Counted from the stretch's first letter, positions 31,775-39,919 are shown. The stretch is 40,026 nt of DNA from Halalkalibacter alkalisediminis (GCF_028610705.1 NZ_JAQQWT010000029.1:1-40026), one strand, 5' to 3'. A program made the numbers and translations. Notes: generated by a model not told the origin, from the sequence alone.

Positions 31775-31918
31775 CTAACGCGTCCCTTCTTGCTTCCTTA
31801 TCTCAATCGCTTGTTGTAAAAGTTGTTGAATGGTATCAAGCTTGTCCTTCGGTCCATCTTGCTTGATATATCTTAAAGCTTTTACGATCGATTTGGGCAT
31901 TCTATCTATTTGTTTCAT
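31775..31918 (-). CDS. small basic hypothetical protein
   Basis: 47 residues from ATG 31916-31918 behind GGGATGG: MKQIDRMPKSIVKALRYIKQ, then DKLDTIQQLLQQAIEIRKQE. A GTG at 32009-32011 would extend it to 78 residues but has a poor ribosome binding site. Predicted all-helical, with a C-terminal amphipathic helix. Not recognised. It sits between the terminator after the phosphatase gene and the candidate EAR RNA. Confidence 0.5.
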   Translation of the reverse strand: MKQIDRMPKSIVKALRYIKQDGPKDKLDTIQQLLQQAIEIRKQEGTR

Positions 31919-32305
31919 TTTTTTCCATCCCTCATCATAAAAAGACCTCAACCATAATTTTTTCTTACTATCTTTATCATTGGTTTTTTTAAGTAAGTGA
32001 ATCCACTTCACAACTTCTATATCTCAATAAGTCAATATATCCCAAGACACATTATGTATAGAGGTCAAGATGCCTACATCTATTAGCCGCAGACTATATT
32101 ATCATGTAAATACTAATAAATAGGGTATTTATTCATAATTTCATAAATTTCACCATCTAGAAACCTAAAACCTCTTTATTCAATCCTATACTTTTTCACA
32201 CCTTAATAGTTTAATAGAGATTTCTACATAATTCAACACGTATTCCATTCTATCGTTCGACATATTTCGCATACCTAAATATGTAAGCGCTATGAAAAAA
32301 GTCGC
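31919..32305. other. intergenic stretch without a clear gene
   Basis: AT-rich. A 68-codon TTG-start frame at 32186-32392 runs through the terminator hairpin and has no ribosome binding site, so it is not supported. No strong promoter to consensus was found. Confidence 0.4.
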
Positions 32306-32353
32306 AAAAAAAAAATCCAACAAATAGCTTTTCAGCCCTTTTACTGGATTTTT
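32306..32353 (-). terminator. intrinsic terminator after the tyrosine phosphatase gene
   Basis: Minus strand AAAAATCCA pairs with TGGATTTTT, with an inner GGGCT-GAAA-AGCT stem, followed by nine Ts. It begins 17 nt after the stop of the PHP phosphatase gene and separates the kinase module from the eps genes. Confidence 0.75.
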
Positions 32354-32369
32354 CGTTTTGATCAATATA

Positions 32370-33140
32370 TTAAAATAGGTTAAATAGTCCAATTCTTTTT
32401 TTCACCGGTTCCGGTGTTCCTACTTGAACGTGCTGATTTCCTAGGAGTAATTCCGCATTTTCTTTATATTCGTACACCGTTTCAATCCCAAATCCCTTCT
32501 CTACTTCTGAGTACGCTTCTAGAAGTCGAAATGGGCGTTCCTTTACATGATGCGCATCCGACGAGATAAAGTGTGTTAAATTCGCATCAATCAATTGTTC
32601 CGTAAATCTCTTTACCTTTTTTCCTAGATGTCCTGTTAAACTCGATGCCGTTACTTGTGTTAAGCTACCATTTTTCACCAGTTCATATAAAATACTAGGA
32701 TCCTCTTTGAATACTTTATTTCTTTCTGGGTGGGCAATGATCGGAGTATAGCCTTTCATTTGTAAATCATAGAACAACCTTGTCGTGTAATGCGGAACAC
32801 TATTACTTGGAAACTCGACTAATAGGTAAGAACCACCAGGCGTCGTCGGTAAGACATCTCCTAATTCAAGGTGCTGAATGATTTCCCCATGGATTCGAAT
32901 TTCCTGAGAAGCGATCACAGTGATATGTATGTTCGCTTTTTGCAAGGCTTCGTTTAGCTCTTCTACTTTTCTCAAAACCGAAAAGCCGTCATTTTCAAAA
33001 GACGGATGTTGATGGTGAGGGGTCGCAATAATCTTTGTAATCCCTTCTGACTCTGCTAGCCTAGCTAACTCTAAACTATCTGCTAGAGTTTGAGGCCCAT
33101 CATCCACCTCAGGTAGAATGTGGCAATGTATATCAATCAT
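32370..33140 (-). CDS. ywqE: PHP-family protein-tyrosine phosphatase (YwqE/CpsB type)
   Basis: 256 residues. The metal-binding PHP motif opens the protein (MIDIHCHILPEVDDGP, H-x-H), then ATPHHQHPSFEND, EIRIHGEI, VEFPSN, IIAHPERNKVFKEDP, SLTGHLGKKV and FISSDAHHVKERPF, covering the expected His/Asp ligands. These Mn-dependent phosphatases dephosphorylate the tyrosine cluster of the BY-kinase encoded just upstream, so that kinase and phosphatase set polymer length and amount. Length equals the family norm. Start ATG behind GGGGAGGGG. A terminator follows immediately. Confidence 0.95.
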   Translation of the reverse strand: MIDIHCHILPEVDDGPQTLADSLELARLAESEGITKIIATPHHQHPSFENDGFSVLRKVEELNEALQKANIHITVIASQEIRIHGEIIQHLELGDVLPTTPGGSYLLVEFPSNSVPHYTTRLFYDLQMKGYTPIIAHPERNKVFKEDPSILYELVKNGSLTQVTASSLTGHLGKKVKRFTEQLIDANLTHFISSDAHHVKERPFRLLEAYSEVEKGFGIETVYEYKENAELLLGNQHVQVGTPEPVKKRIGLFNLF

Positions 33141-33172
33141 CGTTTCCCCTCCCCTTTACTTCAATATATAAC

Positions 33173-33868
33173 TTATCCGTGGCTATAGTAATAATAATGA
33201 CCGGATTCAATCGTTTTGTTATTTAAGACAGCACCTAACAGTTTGGCATTTGCTTTCGTTAACAATTCTTTTGCTTTCTTTACGTCTTCACGTTCTGTCT
33301 TCCCACTTGAGACAACGAGAACCGTTCCGTCACATTTATTAGCAAGAATGGAGGCGTCTGCCACAGCCATAACGGGTGGCGTATCAATAATAATCGTGTC
33401 AAACAACTCTTGAGCCCGTTCAAGGACTAGACCCATCATCCGTGAATTCAGCAACTCTGCTGGATTCGGTGGAAGTGGGCCACATGGTAATAAGGAGAGA
33501 TTTTGAATTCTCGTTTCTTTCACAGTTGTTTCTAAATCGCTTTGTTTCGTTAAGACATTCGTCAAGCCACTCATGTTCGATACGTTAAACGTATAATGTG
33601 CCGTTGGCTTGCGCAGGTCGCCGTCTAGTAGTAAGACAGATTGACCATTTTGTGCCATGACAATGGCTAAGTTCGCAGCTGTCGTTGATTTTCCTTCTCC
33701 TGGTCCTGCTGATGTCACCACGATCGTTTTGATCTCGCGGTCTACAGCCGAGAATTCAATATTCGTTCGAATCGTTCGATATTGCTCGGAAATAGGAGAG
33801 CTCTTACTCGCTTCGGTAATGAGGTTACGTTGGGTTTTTAACACGGATTTTTTATCTCTACGGGCCAT
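33173..33868 (-). CDS. bacterial tyrosine kinase (CapB/EpsB/YwqD type)
   Basis: 231 residues. Walker A in SAGPGEGKSTTAANLA (residues 55-62 GPGEGKST), Walker A' LLLDGDLRKP, Walker B TIIIDTPPVMAV. The C-terminal tail ends in a tyrosine cluster, HYYYYSHG, the autophosphorylation site. The RTIRTNIEFS motif near residue 33 mediates ring assembly. As in Gram-positive systems the kinase is separate from its membrane activator, encoded 12 nt upstream. It controls polysaccharide export and chain length through cycles of tyrosine phosphorylation reversed by the PHP phosphatase. Confidence 0.95.
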   Translation of the reverse strand: MARRDKKSVLKTQRNLITEASKSSPISEQYRTIRTNIEFSAVDREIKTIVVTSAGPGEGKSTTAANLAIVMAQNGQSVLLLDGDLRKPTAHYTFNVSNMSGLTNVLTKQSDLETTVKETRIQNLSLLPCGPLPPNPAELLNSRMMGLVLERAQELFDTIIIDTPPVMAVADASILANKCDGTVLVVSSGKTEREDVKKAKELLTKANAKLLGAVLNNKTIESGHYYYYSHG

Positions 33869-33879
33869 TTAGTTCACTC

Positions 33880-34578
33880 CTATTTCTTCTTTTTCATTCC
33901 GCTTTTTTCATCAAATGTGGCGATCACACCAAGGATGGGGAGGTCTAAAACCTCTTCTATGTCTTTTTCGGTCTTCATGGTTGTATCTAAGTATTCAAGT
34001 AAGAAAGCCAGTCCCACTGCTGTCATCAATCCGACTACAAATGCAATCGCCATGTTTAATGTTGGATTCGGCTTAATGGGAGATGGTGCGTCACTTACTT
34101 GTGCGGGTGATAGGATACTGACATTATCAACCTTCATAATCGAAACAATCTCACGTTGAAACACCGTCGCAATGGTATTAGCAATATGCGCCGCTGTCGA
34201 TGGTTGTTCATGTTGAACCGTAATGTTCACGACTTGAGAGTTATTTTGGCTTCCAACGGTTACCTTATTATTTAAAGAAGTGAATGTCTCATTTAAGTTG
34301 GCTTGTTCAATGACTTTTTCTAAGATGATGGGGCTTTTAATAATGACGTTGTACGTATTAATAAGTTCAATATTCGTTCTAATATCGGTTTGGCTGAAGG
34401 CTTGGTCGTTACTTGCTTGGTTGACCAAAATTTGTGTAGAACTTTGATAAATCGGTGTTAATACGTAATAACTAACTAGTGCACTGATCAATACAGCGAA
34501 AACCGGAATCATTATAAGTAATTTCATTCGTCTTTTAAGTGTAAGAAATATATCCTTTAAGCTAATCGTTTCTTCCAT
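33880..34578 (-). CDS. Wzz-type chain-length modulator and kinase activator (CapA/EpsA/YwqC type)
   Basis: 232 residues from ATG 34576-34578 (MEETISLKDIFLTLKRRMKL); an upstream TTG in frame would add 12 residues. Two membrane helices, about residues 20-42 and 165-188, flank an external domain. The second is preceded by the Pro-rich motif PAQVSDAPSPIKPNPTLNMA. The C-terminal cytoplasmic tail (EYLDTTMKTEKDIEEVLDLP, then LGVIATFDEK) docks on and activates the tyrosine kinase encoded next. First gene of the operon. AGGAGG lies 13 nt upstream and AAGGAG almost touches the start, so the exact ribosome binding site is unclear. Confidence 0.94.
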   Translation of the reverse strand: MEETISLKDIFLTLKRRMKLLIMIPVFAVLISALVSYYVLTPIYQSSTQILVNQASNDQAFSQTDIRTNIELINTYNVIIKSPIILEKVIEQANLNETFTSLNNKVTVGSQNNSQVVNITVQHEQPSTAAHIANTIATVFQREIVSIMKVDNVSILSPAQVSDAPSPIKPNPTLNMAIAFVVGLMTAVGLAFLLEYLDTTMKTEKDIEEVLDLPILGVIATFDEKSGMKKKK

Positions 34579-34622
34579 TCTCCTTAATAACCTCCTAGAA
34601 TTAGTAATACACAATATCGTGA

Positions 34623-34643
34623 ATTATAGCACAGATTGTCTGT
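34623..34643 (-). promoter_or_regulatory. promoter of the kinase/phosphatase operon with small palindrome
   Basis: Minus strand TGCTATAAT is an extended -10 (TATAAT at 34623-34628). ACAGA-CAA-TCTGT (34631-34643), a palindrome just upstream, could be an operator. The -35 is weak. Confidence 0.45.
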
Positions 34644-34660
34644 TCTTGTAGAAATTTTTG

Positions 34661-34689
34661 TTGCTCCCTAGTTACAATTTAACTATAAT
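34661..34689 (+). promoter_or_regulatory. sigma-A-type promoter of the LCP gene
   Basis: TTGCTC (34661-34666), 17-nt spacer, TATAAT (34684-34689), about 60 nt before the ATG. Confidence 0.6.
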
Positions 34690-34749
34690 AGCCTAAGAAA
34701 TCTATATTATTTTTTTGGAAATATTTTTTTGAAAGAGAGGCAACTACAC

Positions 34750-35658
34750 ATGAAGAAGAAGATTCTCATTACTTTAGGCCTACTTTTCAGTGTGTTTCTT
34801 TTAGCTGGTACGGCTTATGGCTTCTACTTATATAAATCGGTTACAGACACGGTCTCTGAAATCCACGAACCTATTGAACGGGTGACGGAAAAGCGAGAAG
34901 AGGAAGTGGATGTCGATAATCGCGAACCGCTTTCTTTCCTGATTACAGGTGTCGATTCTAGAGGCGATCATCACTCCGGTAGATCCGATACGATTATTGT
35001 CATGACCGTTAATCCCGAAGAACAGTCAGTGAAAATGCTCAGTATCCCTCGTGATACCCGGACAGACATTATCGGCAGAGGCACGGTAGATAAAATCAAC
35101 CATGCTTACGCCTTTGGCGGTGTTCAGATGGCAATGGATACGGTCGAACACTTCTTAGATATTCCGATTGATCATTATGTCAGTATTAACATGGAAGGCT
35201 TTAAAGGATTGGTGGATGCCCTTGGCGGCGTACAAGTTAACAATTCTTTTGCCTTCTCGATAAATGGACATACCTTCCCTGAAGGCGAGTTATTTTTAAG
35301 TGGGGAAGAAGCTCTTGCTTACTCACGAATGAGAAAAGAAGATCCGCGCGGTGATTTCGGTCGTAATGATCGTCAGCGTGAAATTGTCGAAGCCGTCATT
35401 CAAGAGGGAGCTCAAATTAGTTCGATTACGAGAGTTGGCAGTATTTTGAATGAGGTTGGAAAATCGGTTCGAACGGATTTAGATTTAGACGGTATGTGGA
35501 AAATTCAAGACAAGTACAGAGATGCGAGACATAACGTTGAACAATTAGAGATTAAAGGGAATGGAACAAGAATGAATGGTATTTACTACTTGGAAATTCC
35601 AGATGAAGAACGGAATCGGGTTCGCTTAGAACTTCGTAGCCATTTGAATTTACATTAA
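34750..35658 (+). CDS. LytR-CpsA-Psr (LCP) family polymer ligase
   Basis: 303 residues from ATG 34750 behind AGAGAGG; a TTG seven codons earlier lacks a site. Short cytoplasmic MKKK, a signal anchor (ILITLGLLFSVFLLAGTAYG, residues 5-24), then the LCP domain: ITGVDSRGDHHSGRSDTIIV, SIPRDTRTDI, KINHAYAFGG, then ALAYSRMRKEDPRGDFGRND. The Arg and Asp residues that hold the polyprenyl pyrophosphate are all present. LCP enzymes move undecaprenyl-linked polymers to peptidoglycan, so this one probably anchors the polysaccharide made by the divergent operon. It has its own promoter and terminator. Confidence 0.94.
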   Translation: MKKKILITLGLLFSVFLLAGTAYGFYLYKSVTDTVSEIHEPIERVTEKREEEVDVDNREPLSFLITGVDSRGDHHSGRSDTIIVMTVNPEEQSVKMLSIPRDTRTDIIGRGTVDKINHAYAFGGVQMAMDTVEHFLDIPIDHYVSINMEGFKGLVDALGGVQVNNSFAFSINGHTFPEGELFLSGEEALAYSRMRKEDPRGDFGRNDRQREIVEAVIQEGAQISSITRVGSILNEVGKSVRTDLDLDGMWKIQDKYRDARHNVEQLEIKGNGTRMNGIYYLEIPDEERNRVRLELRSHLNLH

Positions 35659-35757
35659 TGTTTGATAGAAGTGACTATACCCGCAGGTCTGGGTAGTATA
35701 ACGGGTTCCGTTACTATCGCAAAAACCTAATTTACACATGAAAATGAACAACTACTT

Positions 35758-35780
35758 GCACCGTATTGGCGGTGCTTTTT
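35758..35780 (+). terminator. intrinsic terminator of the LCP gene
   Basis: GCACCG-TATTGG-CGGTGC, then TTTTT, about 100 nt downstream of the stop. Confidence 0.85.
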
Positions 35781-35799
35781 GTTGTGAAATAAATAAAAT

Positions 35800-35832
35800 C
35801 GCCTTGCTCATAATGAACAAGACGATTTCCAT
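35800..35832 (-). terminator. AAATCG hairpin, terminator-like on the minus strand
   Basis: AAATCG-CTTG-TCAT pairs with ATGA-CAAG-CGATTT; on the minus strand a TTTTATTTATTT tract follows. Backup terminator for the sigma/anti-sigma unit. Confidence 0.55.
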
Positions 35833-35911
35833 ATTATTTTTATTTGCTTCTTCAACTAAATGCTCCGTTACTTTATGTGAATAAATAATTATCTACCTAA
35901 AATATAGATAA

Positions 35912-35935
35912 CAAGCGCTGAATATCAGCGCTTTT
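35912..35935 (-). terminator. hairpin overlapping the stop of the DUF4179 gene
   Basis: AAGCGCTGA / TCAGCGCTT, 9 bp; the TGA stop of the minus-strand gene is inside the stem. T-runs flank it on the plus side (CTTTTTG), so it may also stop plus-strand transcripts. Confidence 0.65.
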
Positions 35936-37007
35936 TGTGTGGGATTTTCACTTTAAAAGAGTCAAACTCAACCGGCTGTATAGAATCTCCTCTAAATTCT
36001 AACTCTTTTTCCTTGCCATTTTCGTCAATTTCCACTCCTCCACCGTCCGACGGAATGACTAAATAAGGAGTGATTGTCAATTCAGTAACATTAGAATCAA
36101 CGGGATCAAATTGCTTACTACTCTTGAACTCTATTCTATCCTTAACCCTTTCACCTGTTGCTCCACCCGAGCGACCTGTAATTTCATTTCCATCTTGATC
36201 AACTACCAAGAATTCGATATTTCCTCCGCGACTTAACTCAAAATCTGTTTCCTCTTCAGAACTCATATAGGCTATACTTATACCTGTTTCACTAAAAGAC
36301 ATTTCTGTTACAGTAAGGTTCAAACCATCAACCGTCTGTGAATGTTGAACATGAATTTTATGAATGTCGGTAATTTTTTCAACTGGAGTTGAGAAATACC
36401 ACGTTTCTCCATTTTCCCCACGTAACATTAATCCAAGTTCGAACTCCTCCGGCATTTCTTCGGTCACATTTATTTCTTGAATGGCCGTCCGAGTGGTTGC
36501 CGAAAGAAGATCTTGACCGTAACTCCCAGTGGCTCCAGCAGGATTTTTCCCATTAATCGTAAAATCCATCCCAGCACCAAAATAAAATTTATCAAGTTCC
36601 TTATCAGATTCAATGAAAAGACCGATAGTAATATTATTTTGATCATATAAAATTTCATCAAGCGTAACCGAAATTCCATTGACCGTCTGTGTCTCCCCAA
36701 TTTCATTCGTTAACCCATTTTTTTGAGCTTGTTGTAAACCGATCAGATCGGAACTCCCGAAAACAGAACCAATAATTGGTATTTGGGACAAGCTGCTTGC
36801 CAAAGCTGGAGAATAGTAAGAGGAACCAACCAATATTCCAAAGACAGCTGCCACACTGCTCAAAGCATAGATTATTTTTCTTTTCCCATTGGTCATTCCA
36901 AACCGAGGCGTGTCTAATTGCTCTTTAGCTTGAACGATTCCCGAACGAATAGCTGAACGAACTTGATCTTGTGGAAACTTCTCGAAAGGATCATGTGACT
37001 TTTTCAT
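35925..37007 (-). CDS. DUF4179 protein, putative membrane anti-sigma factor
   Basis: 360 residues. A cytoplasmic N-terminus of about 45 residues is followed by one membrane helix (IIYALSSVAAVFGILVGSSY, about 46-66). After it comes SLSQIPIIGSVFG, the usual start of the external DUF4179 region, and then beta-rich repeats (VNGISVTLDEILYDQNNITI, VDGLNLTVTEMSFSETGISI). The gene overlaps the 3' end of an ECF sigma gene by 17 nt, the standard layout for a sigma factor and its membrane-bound inhibitor. The inhibitor's short N-terminus would hold the sigma factor until an envelope signal acts on the external domain. The signal is not known. Confidence 0.85.
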   Translation of the reverse strand: MKKSHDPFEKFPQDQVRSAIRSGIVQAKEQLDTPRFGMTNGKRKIIYALSSVAAVFGILVGSSYYSPALASSLSQIPIIGSVFGSSDLIGLQQAQKNGLTNEIGETQTVNGISVTLDEILYDQNNITIGLFIESDKELDKFYFGAGMDFTINGKNPAGATGSYGQDLLSATTRTAIQEINVTEEMPEEFELGLMLRGENGETWYFSTPVEKITDIHKIHVQHSQTVDGLNLTVTEMSFSETGISIAYMSSEEETDFELSRGGNIEFLVVDQDGNEITGRSGGATGERVKDRIEFKSSKQFDPVDSNVTELTITPYLVIPSDGGGVEIDENGKEKELEFRGDSIQPVEFDSFKVKIPHKKR

Positions 37008-37533
37008 TTAATTGATAACTCCTTTCTAACTCACTTTTCAATTTTTTCCTCGCTCTACGTAAATTCGTTTTCACTGTACCAACCGGCTTCTCCATCACCT
37101 CGGAAATATCCTTAATAGACAAGTCATGAAAGTAAAATAAGATGATTGATGTTTGATACGACGAATTTAGCCTCGATAATGCCTCACTTAAATGAAAAGA
37201 ATCTATCTCTTCGTCCTGCTTGCAATCTAATCTCTTCAACAATTCGCTTTCCTCATAAGGAATCATCTCGTCTCGTTCTCTTAACAGCCTATAACATTCA
37301 CGTATTAAAATTCTAAACAGCCAAGTTGAAAAATACTCCGGATTTCGCAATTGCCCTATCGCAAGGAATGCATTGTATGCCGTTTCCTGAATAGCATCCA
37401 AAGCTTCTTCTTTTTTACCAACGTAAGAAAGCGCCTTGTAATATAGCATTTTTTCTTCTTTAAAAAGCAATTCTTCAAAAGCTTCAGTGTCTCCATTAAT
37501 CGCCCTTTTCACAGTATTTAGATCATGTTTCAT
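36991..37533 (-). CDS. ECF-subfamily RNA polymerase sigma factor
   Basis: 180 residues from ATG 37531-37533 behind GAGGAGGGAGGG; a GTG eight codons upstream would include that site. Region 2 is seen at residues 15-85 (EEALDAIQETAYNAFLAIGQ, YFSTWLFRILIRECYRLLRE) and region 4 at 120-170 (LNSSYQTSIILFYFHDLSIK, SEVMEKPVGTVKTNLRRARK). Region 3 is absent, as in all ECF factors. It is coupled to the overlapping DUF4179 gene. A matching GAAAC-type promoter lies upstream, pointing to autoregulation. Confidence 0.94.
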   Translation of the reverse strand: MKHDLNTVKRAINGDTEAFEELLFKEEKMLYYKALSYVGKKEEALDAIQETAYNAFLAIGQLRNPEYFSTWLFRILIRECYRLLRERDEMIPYEESELLKRLDCKQDEEIDSFHLSEALSRLNSSYQTSIILFYFHDLSIKDISEVMEKPVGTVKTNLRRARKKLKSELERSYQLNEKVT

Positions 37534-37564
37534 CGTGTCATCCCTCCCTCCTCTCACTATTTAG

Positions 37565-37590
37565 AGTGATCTAAACATACAAAAGTTTCA
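37565..37590 (-). promoter_or_regulatory. ECF-type autoregulatory promoter candidate
   Basis: Minus strand TGAAAC (37585-37590), exactly 16 nt spacer, then CACT (37565-37568) at the -10 position, 32 nt before the sigma start codon. TGAAAC-N16-CG-type is the ECF promoter pattern; the -10 is imperfect. Confidence 0.5.
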
Positions 37591-37678
37591 ACTTTTTCAT
37601 TTTCCCTAAATTATCTTTGATTCTATTATTTATAAAGTGAATTTATTGGATAACAAACAGATAATGATAAAAAAAGCA

Positions 37679-37701
37679 TGTTTTGATCTGTAATCAAAAC
37701 A
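37679..37701 (-). terminator. hairpin with T-run downstream of the 37818 gene
   Basis: TGTTTTGAT / ATCAAAACA around CTGTA; on the minus strand TGCTTTTTTT follows. It shields the sigma promoter from upstream transcription. Confidence 0.7.
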
Positions 37702-37791
37702 CACTATAATAGTTTAGATTTTCTTTGAAAATCTGGCTCAACTAACTCGTAAGCATAAGAATCGTATCATTGAAGAAAGGAAACATGAAAA

Positions 37792-37818
37792 TGCGATGCA
37801 TTAATAAAGACATCGCAT
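37792..37818 (-). terminator. ATGCGATG hairpin at the end of the 37818 gene
   Basis: AATGCGATG / CATCGCATT arms around 11 nt overlap the stop region. Same GCGATG stem as the hairpins at 38225 and 39925. Confidence 0.55.
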
Positions 37819-38120
37819 TAAGTGAATCGTTTTTTTATTTTGAATGTAGAGTAAAAAGTAAAGCACATGATAATAGTCGCTATTACTGATGCCCCTATAA
37901 TATATACTCCATTCCAGTCATTTGAACTCCCTGTTAAAACCCATATCTGATAAGGAATAAAAAGAATACAAGAAACAAAAATAATTCCCCATAACATCAG
38001 AAATGTATGTTTCTTTATTTCTTTTTTAATTGAACCAGCATTTATTTTTTCTATTGCAGTTATTCTTTTAAGAACTGTTAAAAGTGTAACTATTGCTACT
38101 ACCAAAAGAAAGATATTCAT
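37818..38120 (-). CDS. hypothetical small membrane protein
   Basis: 100 residues from ATG behind AGGAGG at ideal spacing. Three hydrophobic helices: residues 2-18 (IFLLVVAIVTLLTVL), 39-61 (FLMLWGIIFVSCILFIPYQI) and 72-93 (VYIIGASVIATIIMCFTFYS), separated by a lysine-rich loop and ending in KIKKRFT. No recognisable family. It lies alone between two terminators, so it is a single-gene unit. Confidence 0.75.
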   Translation of the reverse strand: MNIFLLVVAIVTLLTVLKRITAIEKINAGSIKKEIKKHTFLMLWGIIFVSCILFIPYQIWVLTGSSNDWNGVYIIGASVIATIIMCFTFYSTFKIKKRFT

Positions 38121-38199
38121 TGTAAAACCTCCTCTTGTCTTTATAAATAAATTATAAACATTTCAGTCTATAAATGGTATATATTCCAAAAAATACTCA

Positions 38200-38262
38200 A
38201 TTTTACTGCCCGTTAGCAGACCAAGGCAAGCGATGCCCTTATTAAAGCATCGCACTCGTTAG
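38200..38262. repeat. GCGATGC...GCATCGC hairpin with CGTTAG tail
   Basis: AAGCGATGC-CCTTATTAAA-GCATCGCAC then TCGTTAG. Related to the element at 39920-39962. Confidence 0.55.
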
Positions 38263-38297
38263 TTAAATAGGAAATTTTTATCTACATCAAACGCGCA

Positions 38298-38663
38298 TTA
38301 AAATGGAGCAAGTATTCCAAGAACTATTGTCCATCCCAAGAGTGCCAATGCCCCAAACACTATAGTCCATGACCAATAATTTCTTAAGTACAGTCTTCTT
38401 ACTATAGATTCAACAATAGAGAACAAAACCGCCAAGATAGGTGCGTAAATTATTGGTAAAAATACAAATAAAAGCATCACTGAAATTATATACAGAAAAA
38501 GCGATACAACATCCCGCTTTAATCCCTTAAGCTTCTTTGTCAAAAATTCAACGATTAATGATACAGGGAAGCCATAAAGAAATAACCCCCCATAAAAAAA
38601 CATTGGAAGAATGTAATAAGAAAACATTATGTCTTCGAAGCTACGGGGTAACATCTCAAACAT
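38298..38663 (-). CDS. hypothetical small membrane protein
   Basis: 121 residues with four hydrophobic segments: about 16-37 (YILPMFFYGGLFLYGFPVSL), 52-77 (VVSLFLYIISVMLLFVFLPI), 78-88 and 98-119 (WTIVFGALALLGWTIVLGIL). Basic patch LTKKLKGLKRD lies between the first two. No ribosome binding site is convincing upstream of the first ATG; the ATG three codons later is equally possible. Not recognised; it resembles the many UPF-type integral membrane proteins of bacilli. Confidence 0.65.
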   Translation of the reverse strand: MFEMLPRSFEDIMFSYYILPMFFYGGLFLYGFPVSLIVEFLTKKLKGLKRDVVSLFLYIISVMLLFVFLPIIYAPILAVLFSIVESIVRRLYLRNYWSWTIVFGALALLGWTIVLGILAPF

Positions 38664-38764
38664 ACTTCATAGCTTATCATTTCCTTATTGAAGTATTGGG
38701 GGCAGATTACTTCAACAAAAAACTGTGATTACCTTGAGTTAGAATCGTTATATATACTGGAATT

Positions 38765-39439
38765 TTAGTAAATCCTGTTGTTTATTTTTTCAATAATTAA
38801 AGGAACTTCTACCAATTCATCAACGATGAAATCTGCGTCTACATCATTCCATTGAAAATCTTTCTTTCAGATTCCTTTCATCCCAACCTTTCGGGCAGCT
38901 TGAACATCATTCTCTGGATGGTCTCCCATATAGATGCTTTCATTAGGTGATATTTCAAGTCTCTCTATGGCTCTATTAAATATTTCAGGGTCAGGCTTTT
39001 TTATACCTTCCCATTCAGATACCAAGATAACATCAAAATATTTTTTGATGCCTAAACTCTCTATGTTATCCATTTGGAATTGTCCATACCCATTCGTAAT
39101 CATTCCTAAAAGAAGATTGTTCTCTTTTAATTTTTCCAGCATTTGAGTTAAATTAGCAAAAGGAACACAGTTATTCTTAAACTCACTAATATAATCGTGA
39201 AGTAGTTCTTCCCATGTTAACTCAGTAATCTCAAATTCATCGACTAACTGTTGATAAACTTTATCTTTCCAAACATACCCACGCTTATCTAATTCTATAA
39301 ACCTTGTTATATATTTCTCTTTAGGTATATGCCCGAACTGTTTACTTAATCTTTCGTATTGCTTCGCAATAAATAGTTTAACTGAGTCGTCTCTATTTAG
39401 TAAGGTTCCATCTAAATCAAAAATAGCAGCTTTAATCAC
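38765..39439 (-). pseudogene. HAD-family phosphatase gene with TGA at codon 191
   Basis: The ORF starts MIKAAIFDLDGTLLNRDDS (nucleophile Asp in DLDGT), with a helical cap, GMITNGYGQF (motif II), IKKPDPEIF (motif III Lys) and YMGDHPENDVQAARKVGMKG (motif IV). It stops at TGA 38867-38869 after GMKGI. The same frame then continues KKDFQWNDVDADFIVDELVE to TAA 38765-38767, completing a 224-residue protein. Homologues usually read GMK-x-I-W-K here, so TGG to TGA is the simplest explanation. All catalytic motifs precede the stop, so a 190-residue product might still fold, but it lacks the last strand and helix. Substrate unknown; small phosphorylated metabolites are typical. Confidence 0.8.
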
Positions 39440-39618
39440 TTTTTAATCCACTCTCCTCTTCGCGAATACCTTATTTAAGATGAAGTCCTTCTCCAACTAT
39501 TCTGCTTCGATAGAGCGCAATAAAGGAGCTGCCATATCGGCTACCCCAGTTCTTTCGTTAAAGCTCCCGTTACTTTAAGTGTACTATTTCACATACAATT
39601 TAATATTTGATAAAACAA
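39440..39618. other. intergenic stretch, no gene seen
   Basis: Holds the HAD ribosome binding site and a CGTTAAAGCTCCCGTTAC element resembling the tails of the dispersed hairpins. No ORF is supported. Confidence 0.4.
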
Positions 39619-39797
39619 TTATCTTTTATTATTTTCCAGTATTTCTATTATCCTATCTAATTTCTTTCCAAGTTCTTGATGTTGATTATTTTTTTTCAGC
39701 TGAATTCGTAAGTAACCTTCTTATAAAAAGTGTAAACGAAACAAAAAATAGAGCGATAAGTCCAAAAGAAACGATTTAATAAATTACTGAACCCCAT
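39619..39797 (-). pseudogene. DUF4083-like small membrane protein, frameshifted
   Basis: From ATG 39795-39797 (MGFSNLLN) the minus strand has to shift frame to read FGLIALFFVSFTLFIRRLLT, then shift again in the A8 run near 39680 to read NNQHQELGKKLDRIIEILEN and KR before TAA 39619-39621. The order of one membrane helix, FIRRLL, then a KKLDRIIEILE helix is the DUF4083 pattern. Two indels make a working product unlikely. Function of the family is unknown. The plus-strand ORF across this region is a shadow. Confidence 0.55.
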
Positions 39798-39919
39798 GAA
39801 ACACCCATTCTACTACTACCTCACTTTTAATAATTCATCTTTTTTCAAGCATACCATATTTAATATTCTACTGGTTATAAATGTAAAAGCCTCTTTTAGT
39901 AACCTGCCTTGTTAGCACA

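Noticed and set aside
32186-32392. 68-codon TTG-start membrane-like ORF
   Set aside because: It runs through the intrinsic terminator after the phosphatase gene, overlaps that gene and has no ribosome binding site.
39579-39779. 66-codon plus-strand ORF
   Set aside because: The minus strand shows a DUF4083-like remnant; the plus-strand frame is its shadow without a ribosome binding site.
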